NCBI GenBank assembly: GCA_029204225.1
Contig: CM055104.1
Location: 25,499,285 to 25,563,284, forward strand
Direction: 5' to 3'
DNA length: 64,000 nt
From: Diphasiastrum complanatum
Taxonomy: Eukaryota; Streptophyta; Lycopodiopsida; Lycopodiales; Lycopodiaceae
The notes beneath the pieces were generated by a model, which was given only the letters and a program-made list of their open reading frames with translations, had not been told where the DNA came from and did not search any database. Numbering within the stretch: the first letter of the stretch is position 1; each line of letters starts with the position of its first letter. Shown here piece by piece: positions 22,001 through 34,200 of the stretch. Both the position numbers and the translations under genes were made by a program.

Positions 22001-25000
22001 CATATGGATCAAGCAAGGCAAGTTGTCTTTGGCAACACTATGTATGCACTTAATAGTTTAATTGATGTATCTTCAAGTGCACAAAATGCCTTGGAATCCA
22101 TGGCTTGGCATGATGTATAATTTTTGAAGTGTGCTACATGTATATAGAAACATTTGTGGAACATCTTGTAAAGGATCCTTTAAGAGGTGGTGAAAGGACA
22201 TCATTCTCTATTGGAGTCTCAAAAGTTCTTTGTTTGTAGCTAGATTTTTTAGACACTTCTAAAAGCTTTCATTCATCTATCAAGAGAGTTGTAAATAGAT
22301 CAAGCTAAATTTGAGGAGGAGTGTGAAGAATTGCCAAAAATTGGCAAATCTAGCTTGATCAAAAACCATGTAGAATAGTGTAAATTGTGTACACAAGTGA
22401 GTCCCACACATGTGAGGCCATGATGCCATCTGGGAAACCCATCCTAATGTAGGTTAGGTCAAGTCAAGAGAGTTGGTCATGTCTATTTGGTGGTCTTCCC
22501 TACTTTATAGGACCTACACCTAAGTTTAAGGTGAAAATTTGACCAACTAGCTACCTACCAAGCATAACTCTAGGAAATAGACTAGGGTTTCATTTTAGGT
22601 CAAGGAGAGTGAGTTAACTTCCTTATTACATGTTGGAAATCCACCTAACTTCAAGAAGGAAGTCGAATTTGGTATGTATTCCCTCTCTCCATAGCGAGAA
22701 GATAGAAAATTTTTGGAGCTCATTAGCAATCTCAAGCTAGTTCACTATGTACATTGAGTTTTTGTGATCCAAATGAAACCAAATCAATTTCTACTTGTTT
22801 CTCAGGTTGAAGGCCGTACTACAGCCTGTAGTACACACGTGTGGGCTCGGATTTCAATGTTGATCAATGCTTTTGATTGTTAATGCTTGTTGTTTGTCAA
22901 ATTGCCAATCTAGATCAACTTTTTGATGACTAGTTTTTTGATAGATTGTTAAGCAAGCATCCAATCACTCTTGTGGATCTTTTGTAGATCCATTTATGGT
23001 CCTAAAGTACAGTACTTTCACATTAAATGCCAAGAAGTGTATATTCATTGGTTATAGAGAGCTTATACCTCATCTTTTTATGAAGAAACATCACCTAAAT
23101 AGCAAGGAGAAGAATCATTATAAGAATTCAACCAAGAACTACTCATTAATACCATAATTTTTTTTCAAAACCTACAAGGCCCTACAATAAGTCAAGATGC
23201 CTAGCACATGGGTTGGGGGCTATCTATAGGTTTAGCTCAACTTCTCGTTGTGCCTTTGGGGGTGGTAGGTGACAAACTATAATTTATTCTCTTTTTCTTT
23301 TTTGTTTTCAAATTGATTTAGATGTCGAAGAATCAAAAGCCCCATCAAATAAAGAGGTGAATATGATTTGTGAATATCTACGAGCATGACTTTTATTTTT
23401 TACTTTGTGTGCCAATTTTTTTGTTGTGTTTTTGAAAATTTAATAACCTCGTGAAGATGTCATTTTTTGAGATGGATAACCAACTTCAAGCCATCAATAG
23501 TATTCTTGTCTCAAAAGTTAAGCTTGAATCAATCAATCAAGGAAATGACAAATATCTTATGATAGAGATCAATCATCGAGTACATTATAGCGCTTGACCA
23601 GATATCCATGTGATATACATTAAGGGCACAAATCTATTGTGCCAACTACATAACTCTAGATCTGAATCCATACCAATTCACCCCAACTATGAAAGAAATA
23701 AGAGGGGACAAGGCTTGTTCCATGGCAATCTTTGGAAAATAGATTGGGAGGCATTGGCCTACCAAAGTACACTGACATGATTTTGTGGTAACACGAAAAT
23801 GCCTTACTAAGGGAGAGAGCTAAGGAGCACAAAGTCATCAATGTCATTAAGTTGCTAACGCCTCTAAGGATAGGTGAATTGGTCCTTAACTAGCAAATCA
23901 TTAGGTTTAGAATCGTTGACCCAAGTTTTGTGGATGCAATGCATTCTATGCAAGGTGGGAAGGGATATGAGATGGGAGACATTGGAAAAATTCAATCCTT
24001 TCCAAAAATTCAAGTCTTTCTATAAATTCAAGTCGTTCGAAAATTTGAGTCTCAAAAAATTCGAGTCGTTGGAAAAATTTGAGTCTTTTCGAAAAATTCA
24101 ATCATTTGAAAAAATTCGAGTCTTAAAAAAAATTTGTATCATTTGAAAAATTCGATCCTTTGGAAAAATTCGAGTCTTTGAAAAATTCGAGTCTTTGAAA
24201 AATTCGAGTCATTGGAAAAATTCGATCCGCTCCAAAAATTCGAGTCTCTCCCAAAATTCGAGTCGCTCCAAAAAGTCAAGTCTCGAAAAATTCGAGTCGT
24301 TCCAAAATTTCCAGTCTCGAAAAATTTGAGTCTTCCCAAAAATTCGCGTCTATGGAAAAATTCGAGTCTTTTGAGAAAAGATGATCCTCTGGAAAAATTT
24401 GATCATTTGAAAATATTCGAGTCATCGGAAAATTCGAGTCTTTGGAAAATTCGAGTCTTTGAAAAATTCGAGTTTTTGGAAAAATTCAGGTCTTATTTTA
24501 CAAAGGGGCAGAAAATATACAAAGGGTCATATTTGACTCTGGGTCGTAAATTATACAAAGGGTCGGAATAAATCCGCCTATCCACAATCAAAAAATCCTT
24601 CTTTGCCAAGCTCAACGTTGGGTCAAAAAAGTTCAATCCTTCAGAAAAATTTGATCGTTTAGAAAAATTCAAATCTTTTGAAAAATTCAAGTCTTTCGAA
24701 AAATTGGAGTCTTTGGAAACATTCTGAGTTCACAATACAAAGGTCAAAAATATACAAAGGGTCGGATTTTATTCTGGATCGATAAATGAGAGACACCAAA
24801 TGAAAGTGGACTCGGTGAATAAACACAAAGTGCAGAGGCGTGGAAGGAGAAATGCAAATTGTGCATGACAGAATTTGTCGTACATAAATGACATCAATGT
24901 TTTGTTTAAGATATTGCTTGTGATAGCGTATTTATTGTATGTCAATCATGATGTGCAAAATTTGCATTTAATGTTGTCTATCATGACAAAATGTCATAGA

Positions 25001-28000
25001 TGTAGACTGCAACTGAATGTGACATTGGATTGTTTGCAAGAGGACTGGCCATGAAATCAAGGGGGTGGAGGACCAAGCATCATAAACCTTGGCTGGCTTA
25101 ACGTGGCTTGTAGAGTTAACATTTACTTATCCATTGACTTTCTTAGGAGTGGTTCGATACGTCCAGATAGCTAAGAACAGCTTGGTTTCCCAGACATTAT
25201 TGTCAAATTGCATCTATCTTATAAATAGCAAATATTCTTTATTGTTTTTTTTAAGATGCTTTTTTCAAAAGAGCAAAATTGTTTTCTGCTTTGTTGGATA
25301 TACTTTAGAACATAAATGAAATTAGAACTACAAAAGAACACATGTTTGTGGCATAACCTAATGGAGGTCGGTAAAATAAGACTCTTTTTTATCAAATCCA
25401 AAAAATGACCACATATAGACACACACACACATTAGTGGAGAATGTCTGGTGTTGGTGGTCAAAGGTCGAATGCAGTCAAAAGTTGAGCTAAAGTTCCGAG
25501 ACAATCCCCCATATTCCACACTCTTGTCACTTTATCTGCTCCCCTCTTTTTTTACCTCTATTCCTCTCATCTCAAAGTGGACATCTCCCGTCCGAAGTTC
25601 TGACCGTTTTTTACTGAATTCAACCAATTTTTGGCTCGACGGGCCTAGAATCCCAAGACTGTGTTTAGGGTTTCTGGTTCAGACGCCGTTTTTCTGTGAA
25701 TGCTGAACTGTTTGGAGCCCGATTTAGTCCTGTAGGTTCGTCTCGACGTGCAGCACAGGACGGAACAGAGGGTCTGAAAAACGGACTTCGTTCGGCGACA
25801 CTAATCCAGTTCTCGGCAATGTTGGAAAGTAGTCCATTTAGTGGCATTCCCCTCGGTAGAAAGGGCGTTTTCGGACAAACGGCGTCAGAATTGAGCTACA
25901 AATGAACCTGTGGGTTTGTGTCGAGCCCACGAACCTGTAGACACCTCCCGTTCGAAGTTCTGACCACTTTTTATTGAATCCGACCAATTTTTGGCTCAAT
26001 GGGCTTGTGTAGCAGGCCATATAGGCATGTCATAGGTCTGATATCTACCAAGCCTGTCGCAAACTGCCACATGGCAAGCCATGTAGGCCTACCCCATGGC
26101 AAGTCATGCAAGCTTGCCACGTGGCAAACCACGTAGTTCTAACATAGGCTTGTGTGGCAAGCCAATCAGGCTCTGCCACGTAGACCTGAGTGGACATAGA
26201 GAGAGAGAGAGAGAGAATTGGGCCTCGAGAGTTGCCACATGGCAAGCCACGTAGGCCTGCCACGTGGAAAACCATGTAGGTGTGGGACTGTCCATGTGGC
26301 AAGCCATGTAGGCCTACCATAGGCTTGTGTGGCTTGCCACATGGCCTACCATAGGCATGTGTATTAGGCCACATAGGCCTACTATCTAGCAAGCCTATCA
26401 TAGATTGCCACATGGCAGGCCAGGTAGGCCTGCCACATGGCAAATCATGCAAGCTTGGGGTTTGCCACATGAAGTCATGTCGGCCTACCACAGACTTTTG
26501 CGGCAAGCCAACATAGCTCTACCATATAGGCCTGAGTGGACCCAGAGAGAGAGATATATAGAGAGGTGGGCGTGAAAGCTAACACATGGCAAGCCATGTA
26601 GGCCTACCATAGACTTCCATGGCATAGGCCTCATGTCTGCCATTCAAGCATGTTGTAGGTTGCCACATAGGCTTGCCATTATGCCCACCAGGCTCTGCCA
26701 CGTAGGCTTGAGTGGACATATAGAGAGAAAGAGGTGGGGCTCGCAACCTACCACGTGGCAAGCCACATAGGCCTGCCACATGGACAACCATGTAGGGTTG
26801 ATATTTCTCATGTCGTAAGCCACGTAGGACTACCATAGGCTTGTGTAGCAAGCCACATAGGCATGTCATAGATCTACTATCTGCCAATCTTGTCGTAGGC
26901 TGCCACGTAGGTCTACCACATGGCAAGTCTTGCAAGCTTAGGGTTTGCCACATGGCAAACCGCGTAGGTCTAACATAGGCTTGTGTGGCAAGCCAACCAG
27001 GCTTTGCTACGTAGGCCTGTAAGTGGACCTAGAGAGAGAGAAAGAGGTGGGGCTCAAAAGCTACCACGTGGCAAGCCACGTAGGCCTGCCATAGGCTTGT
27101 GTAGCTTGCCACATGGCCTACCATAGGCTTGTGTAACAGGCCACATAGGCCTGCTTTCTACCAAGTCTGTCATAGGCTGCAATGTGGTAAGTCACGTATG
27201 ACTGCCACGTGGCAAATCATGCAGGCTTGGGGTTAGCCATGTGGCAAGCCACGTAGGCCCATCATAGGCTGGCAAGCCAATTACCAGGCTTTGCCTACGT
27301 GGCCTACTAACTGTTAAGCCTGTCGCACACTGCCACGTGGCAAGCCACGTAGGTCTGCCACATGGCAAATCATGCAGGCTTGAGGTTTGCCATGTGGCAA
27401 GCACGTAGGTTTGAGTGGACCTAGAGAGAGAGATATAGGTGGGCTTGAAAGTTGTCACGCAGGCCTACCATAGGCTTGCGTGGCAGGCCACATAGGCATG
27501 GCATAGGTCTAATGTCTGCCACGCAAGCATGTCGCAAGCTACCACATAGGCTTGCCATAGGCTTGTGTGGCAAGCCAACCAAGCTTTGCCATGTAAGCTT
27601 GAGTGGACCTAGAAAGAGAAAGAGTTGGGGCTCACAAGTTGCCACGTGGCAGGCCACGTAGGCATGTCATGAAACAAACCAAGTAGGCTTGGGACTTGCC
27701 ATGAGGCAAGCCACGTAGGCCTATAATAGGCTTGTGTGGCGGGTCATATAGGCATGACATAGGCTTGATGTTTGTCATGCAGGCATGTTGCAGTTTGCCA
27801 CATAGGCTTGACATAGGCTTGTGTGGCAAGCTAACTAAGCTATGCACGATGTAGGTTTGCCATGCATATTTGAGTGCAACTACAGAGAGAGAGAGAAAAA
27901 AAAAAAAGTGAGTGAGTGAGTTTGTGAGAGAGGCCCACCAAGCCTACGTTTTGAAGCCTTCCCAGCCTTTCACAACCGATTTTTCCTTCATAGAAATGCA

Positions 28001-28615
28001 TTTTTATTTCAGCCTTTTCCCGTGAAAAGTCTAATAATTTAAAAAATCCGTAGAGCACCCTTCAAATTATTGATAATGAAAGTCCCATTTGTTTAACACC
28101 TTTTGCCATGAAAGTATGTACATGCACTTCAAAACACTATGCATGTTGGTAAAGGGTAATTTGAATTTAAAGTGGGCTTGGAGAGGAAGGCCATGCATTC
28201 TTTTCCCCATACATGCATCATCCTCCCCAAGTCTTTTAGCTCAAAAAATGTGTATGCATGGGTGAGGGGAGGAGGATGCATGGGTCCCCTCAAACATGCA
28301 TAAAATTGGAACAAAGTTTAAATATATATATATATATATATCATGATTGCATCCGAAATGTGTTTCAGAACGTTTTTAAAAAACATTAACATATTTATAT
28401 AGTATAAAACTATTTTAGAAAGAGAATGTGTGAGGTGTTGTAAAAAATGTCACGTCTTGGCCGGCAAAAATCTTACGCTTTGCCGACAATAATGTCACTC
28501 ATTTGCAAAAGGAAAAGCTAAATAGGTTTTAAAATAATGGTAAAAAAAACACAACCTCCAAAAATATATAAACACTTTTTGTGAGTAAGTGCCCATTGCC
28601 CGTCACAAACAACTA

Positions 28616-28664
<49 letters not shown>

Positions 28665-29314
28665 AACTGTTTGTCTGACCTTGTGTGTGTGCCGCCAAAA
28701 ATGTCATGCACACACACATGGAAAAAACTAAATAAAGCTAAAAACTAAATATGTTTGAAAATTATTTTGTCATGGTTTTATTTGAGTGTGACATTTGTGC
28801 CTATGCATGGAATAGGATGATGCACCCATGGTGGCATGGATGCATCCTCCCACGTGAACATCTTTTTAGTTCAAAAATGTGAAATGGAATCTTTTATGCA
28901 TGGAGTAGGATGCATGACATAGTATGCATCCAAGTCTCCCAAAACTTTCATGGTAAAAGGTGTTAAACAAAAGGGTAAGTATATACTTTCATGGTGAAAG
29001 GTGTTAAACAAAAGAGACTTTCATTATCAAAAATTTCACTGAATTTGAAGGGCACCTTGGTTACTTGTTGTGCTGGGGCGGACGACAAGTTTATTAGCGA
29101 ATCCCAGGTGGAATCTTTCCTAGAAGGACAAAAATTACCAGGTGGATAGAAAGGACATAAATTGGAGCCTTGGCTTTGCAAAGCCAACAAAAATGTTAAT
29201 GCATTTCTATGAATGGAAATCGGGTGTAAAGGGCCGAAAAGGCTTCAAAATGTAGGCCTGCTCCCACTCTCCTCTCTTTCCTTACGTCACTCCTACTCCC
29301 CCAATATGGCACAC

Positions 29315-29396
<82 letters not shown>

Positions 29397-29603
29397 GAGG
29401 GCATGCGGGGAGGCCACACGGGGAGGGCATAGCATGGGCACAGGGAGGGTAAAGGGAGGGTGCGGGGCATGCCAAGAGAGCGCGTCGGGGAGGGTGTAGG
29501 GCGAGCATGGAGAGGGGGCGCAGGGAGGACAAAGGGAGCACATGCGGAGAGGACGCAAGGATGGGGGCATGGAGAAGGTGCAGGGAGGCGTGCAAGGGAG
29601 GGG

Positions 29604-29669
<66 letters not shown>

Positions 29670-29747
29670 GTGCACCGTACTCCCCCACCCCCCCCCGCAC
29701 ACACACACACACACCATCGGCCGCATGTGATCAACAGGCCCACTTCG

Positions 29748-29797
<50 letters not shown>

Positions 29798-30585
29798 ATG
29801 TGTTTATACACTATATATTAAAATCAAAATGTAATATTAAAATGTTATATAAAACGTAAATAACATATATATAGCTTATATTTGAATAGATACATGTTAG
29901 ATAGTTTATATAGTTATATATGTTATATGATTATAATTTTGTGTGTGTGTGTGTGTGTATATATATTCTAGTGGGTGTGTCTGTCGTTGACGGGCGGGCA
30001 ACGATCTGGGTGACGGCCGATGATTTGGATGGCGGCCAATGGTTTAGGAGGAAAGTCGATGGTCGTTGACGGATGTCGATGTATGTGTGGATATGTACAT
30101 GGCCGAAGTGTGCCCGCCGATGGCGAGTGGCCGATGGGGTACGTGTGTGTGTGCGTGTGCGCGCACACGATGCATAGAGAGAGAGAAAGTGTGTGTGTGT
30201 CCCCCCCCTCCCAACGCACCATCCCTTCCCTTGGGCCCTCCCCTAGGGCGCGCGTCCCCTTTCTGTGCGCACCCTCCTTGTCTCCACTCCCTATGCGCGC
30301 CCTCCTTGCGCCCCCCTCCTGGGCACCCTCCTCAATCGCCCTCCCTGTGCACCCTCCCGTGTGCCCTCCTCGTGCCCTCTTTGCGCATCCTCCCTACGCG
30401 CGCATTCCCTTCGCCCTCCCCACTTCCCTCCCTAGAGAGAGAGAGAGAGAGAGAGATCCTCCTCAAAGAGGGAAGTGGAAGGGAATAATAGCAACTTTCA
30501 AGTTTTGGGAGGGCCTACCAAATGGAGTGTGTCTGCCGATGGTGGATGCTCGATGGTGTGTGTGTGTGCGTGTGTGTGTGAGCGT

Positions 30586-30648
<63 letters not shown>

Positions 30649-30799
30649 CCCCACGCCCCCTCCCTTGCACACCTACCTACGCCCTACCCATGCGCCCGCC
30701 CTTGCATCTTTTCTGCCCACCCTCACTGCGCGCCCTCCCTACACTCTCCTGGCACACCCTCCCTAAGCCCTTTCGGCGTGGCCGCCCTGTGTGCCCTCC

Positions 30800-30842
<43 letters not shown>

Positions 30843-30925
30843 GTGCTCGCCGATGGCAGTTGGCCGATGGTGTGTGTGCGTGTACGCGCGCGCACACGCA
30901 TGGGGGGAGGGGGGCGTGTGGTGCA

Positions 30926-30989
<64 letters not shown>

Positions 30990-31093
30990 CCTCTCCATGC
31001 ACCCGCCATTGCGTCTTCCCCGTGCACCCTCCCTTTGCCCTCTCTACGCCCTTGCTATGACCTCCCGACGTGGCCTCCCCACACGCCCTCCTT

Positions 31094-31161
<68 letters not shown>

Positions 31162-31217
31162 CGTCGATGGCGGGCGAATAATGGTGTGTATGTGTCTGTG
31201 TGCACGTGTGCAACGCA

Positions 31218-31272
<55 letters not shown>

Positions 31273-34200
31273 TGTGTATAAAAAAAATGGATGAATGAGC
31301 ATGTAAAAGCAACAATACCTTTTGACTTGTTATAAATGACATAAGCCAATTAGCATGCTTGCAATGTACTTCAACGTAGTAAATGAGTAAAGGGCCTAGC
31401 GCTATAAGTATTGTAACTTGAATATTTGTCTGGTTCTCTTTTGCGAAAATGGAAGGGACACTAGTAGGAGGCCATTGGAACCTCTCTCATTCCATTCATG
31501 GTACAAGAATTGTTCTTACTATGAAAAAATTTATGTTAACCAGATCAACAAAGTCACTCAACTACATTCCAAATCCCAAATTACATCCTTCTTCTCTAGT
31601 ACATGACCACAGATAGATCCAGAGTCAAATAAGGGTGGCAACACTTATGCACTTAGAGACCAAAGACAGTGTATCACTTAGTGTCATGTTGTAGTCAAAG
31701 CTATATGTCCTACTGTGAAGAGAAACATCTCATAGACGGCCTTCCTGACAACGTTAATAGCACACTTCAGACATAACTCCAGCAATAGCTTCTATAACAT
31801 CCTTCTTGAAGACATGATGATGACATTGTATACCATTTTGTCACTACTTTATAGATGGATATATTTTGCATTATATTTCTCTCAAATCTTAGCATTTAGA
31901 TTTGTATGTAGTGTTTGGAGACGTTTCTTACGTTCCCATTGATACCAGATAGTTGACATATACTTTTTCATCTAATATCCCTATTGTTATTGTTTCTTTG
32001 TTTCTTTCTCATTTCATATTGTTGTATTGTGCACTCTCTCTCTATTGCAAAGCTTATTGGATGCTTTAATTTCTAGCACAAACATGGACCATTATTGGAT
32101 AAGACAGTACAAAAGAAAACATGCCCCTAAATACCAAATAAAAAACATTCAAGATAACACGCATGCCCTAAATTGTAATATAATCTTAGTCCTTAGGCCC
32201 ATGGACACATGATCATTTGAGCTCTTCTTGGGTAAATGGGCTCAAAAGAAATTGTATTTGAAATTTAGAAATTTCAAGTGTATTTGAAATATTGAGGTTG
32301 TGAATGAGTTGGAATCAGCATTCAAATCAGTTTGAATGCTACAATGATTTTACATTGCTACGTGTCTTAATGAGCCACTCCTGAAAAGGCTTTCAGGATT
32401 TTGTAGTGCAATCAACTTTGGTGATTTGAAGGTCAGCATTTTCACTTGATTGTACTAAGGGACTTTGGCTGTATCCTTATTTTGCTATACTTTATGATTA
32501 AAGGCATTCTGTTTCATGATTATCCTCATATAGACTATAGACTACCTTCCCACAATGAAACATACACAGCATATTCCGATTCATTCATTGATATGTCAGG
32601 TTAGCCATGACTAAATGTGATCCATTTAATTCTTTGAGAATTTCACCAGTGTATGCATGACAGAGCCAGTGTCCACTAGTTTCCTGCTTTTACATGCTAT
32701 GCTATTTTTTAAAGTGAGCTCCTAAAACAAAAACGCTTCATGCACATCAATGCTAATCAAGGGGGAGAAGATGGGTTAGTTTGGAAAAGTAAGCACCTGT
32801 TTCAGATTGTCAACTGGTATGGTCTCCACTTCAGCGTCTTGTAATAAAAAGTCATTAACACGAGCCCTCAACTCTGACTTCATCTCATCTCTGCAGCGTT
32901 GTGTATGCAAAGTTGATTGTACTTAGAAATTGCTGAAAATATTTATGTGGCTAGCCAGTCTTACTTTCTAATAAAATGAAATAGAACCATGCTATTTGGA
33001 AGGGCGATTTAAAATTACTCATGATGACTTACTATCTGATTTCTGTGATTTCCAAAAACTCCAGTAGAGGAAATTAAGATGGATGTACTCTATACACACT
33101 CACGTCAAATCATATGCTATGTCTGTCCGGCCATTGAGAGCATCCTTCAATGCTAGTTCTTGTTTCAAGTCTGAGATCTGTCTCTCATATTTTCTGGAGA
33201 TCTCACAGGCATAATATATCAACTATCAAGCTACATTAGTTCACTAAAAAAGCATGATTTGTATGGCAAGAGAAGATTCTGCCTGATGTGTTTATATATT
33301 AATAGATTTGCCTTCTGGCGATTTGACTGGCGATTCAACTGGAGAGATTTTGTCGATTGTAAGACTCTACATCATATGATTAATGTAACGATAAAAACCT
33401 TCGTGTGTAAGTAGGATCCAACAACTTATTAATGATGGCATTTGTGTTCAGTTCCTGGACAAATTGAGCAAATCTGAAACTGCTAATCTGCAATATAAAG
33501 CCCAACTTCTTTCAACATCAGTGCCAACATACTGATTAGAAAAGACAAAAGATTCTAAAAGCACCACCATACTCTGAAATTCCCAGACGTATCCTGTGCC
33601 CATTCTTCAGTTTAAAAGAAGTGCATCAAGTTCAAAACTTAAGCAGCTATCCAAGATACTAAAAGACAAACATACATCAGACCCATTGTAAATAGACAGC
33701 CTTTAAACTATGAGCCTAAAGATTATAGACTCCCAGACATATCCTGTGCACATTCTTCAGTTTAAAAGAAGTGCATCAAGTTCAAGACTTTAGCAGCTAT
33801 CCAAGATACATTTAGATGTAAGATGGATGTCAATCAGCAACTAAAAGACAAACGTACATCAGACATTCAATTGAAACTTCTCATACTCTCTTTGATCATG
33901 GTCACATGTCAAGATTGGCAATCATGTACAAGCATCTTACTTAAGAGTCAAGATTTTCAAACACAGTGCACTATGGGTTCATGTTTTTAGATATTTTGAT
34001 CTATTGTGTATATTTTGAAAAAGCACCTCTAAGCAATCTCTGAACTTCATAGCTTATGACAGCATGATCAGCAAGGACACAAGATGGCAAAAATAATTAG
34101 CTCTAGTAGTTCAGAAAAAATTCCGTTTGAAGAGTCCCTGCCACAGCACTGACACCTTTAAACTCTCCTGCATAGCCTAGAGACATGGAGGTGTGATCTT

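Larger units (their letters stand above)
18459..23022 (+). mobile_element. Non-autonomous copia-like LTR element coding only gag and protease
   Basis: The element is 4564 bp with 701-bp LTRs at 18459-19159 and 22322-23022 and target duplication TTAAA (18454-18458 and 23023-23027). I counted nine differences between the LTRs, so the insertion is older than the gypsy element. It has a tRNA-iMet primer site and a polypurine tract. Inside are a copia-type gag, a CCHC knuckle, an aspartic protease and an unrecognised C-terminal region. Integrase, reverse transcriptase and RNase H are absent, and there is no room for them. This layout matches elements described as TR-GAG (terminal-repeat retrotransposons with gag), here with protease added. 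Confidence 0.93.
27936..29255. repeat. Imperfect long inverted repeat, arms about 350 bp
   Basis: Left arm segments recur reversed on the right. TTTTGAAGCCTT with CATAGAAATGCATTT (about 27951-28001) matches AATGCATTTCTATGAATGG with AAGGCTTCAAAA (about 29200-29250). GATAATGAAAGTCCC with TGTTTAACACCTTT (about 28070-28105) matches the stretch 28945-29045. A second copy of AAAGGTGTTAAACAAAAG lies in the right arm. The outer third of each arm also shares GCATGG/GGATGCAT blocks. The centre (28320-28800) contains two TA runs. It may be a DNA transposon with long terminal inverted repeats (Mutator-like) or a local inversion duplicate. Confidence 0.7.

Noticed and set aside
24139-24571. Open frames of repeated F-E-K-S residues on both strands
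   Set aside because: They come from the 17-bp minisatellite; the unit drifts in phase, and no start or splice context supports a gene.
23985-24725. Regular short repeats that could suggest a CRISPR array
   Set aside because: The units are directly adjacent, with no unique spacers and no cas genes, and the DNA is eukaryotic.
29213-31349. Many long open frames of alternating Ser-Leu or Arg-Glu residues on both strands
   Set aside because: They are translations of CT and GA dinucleotide tracts; every frame of such a tract is open, so length is no evidence of coding.
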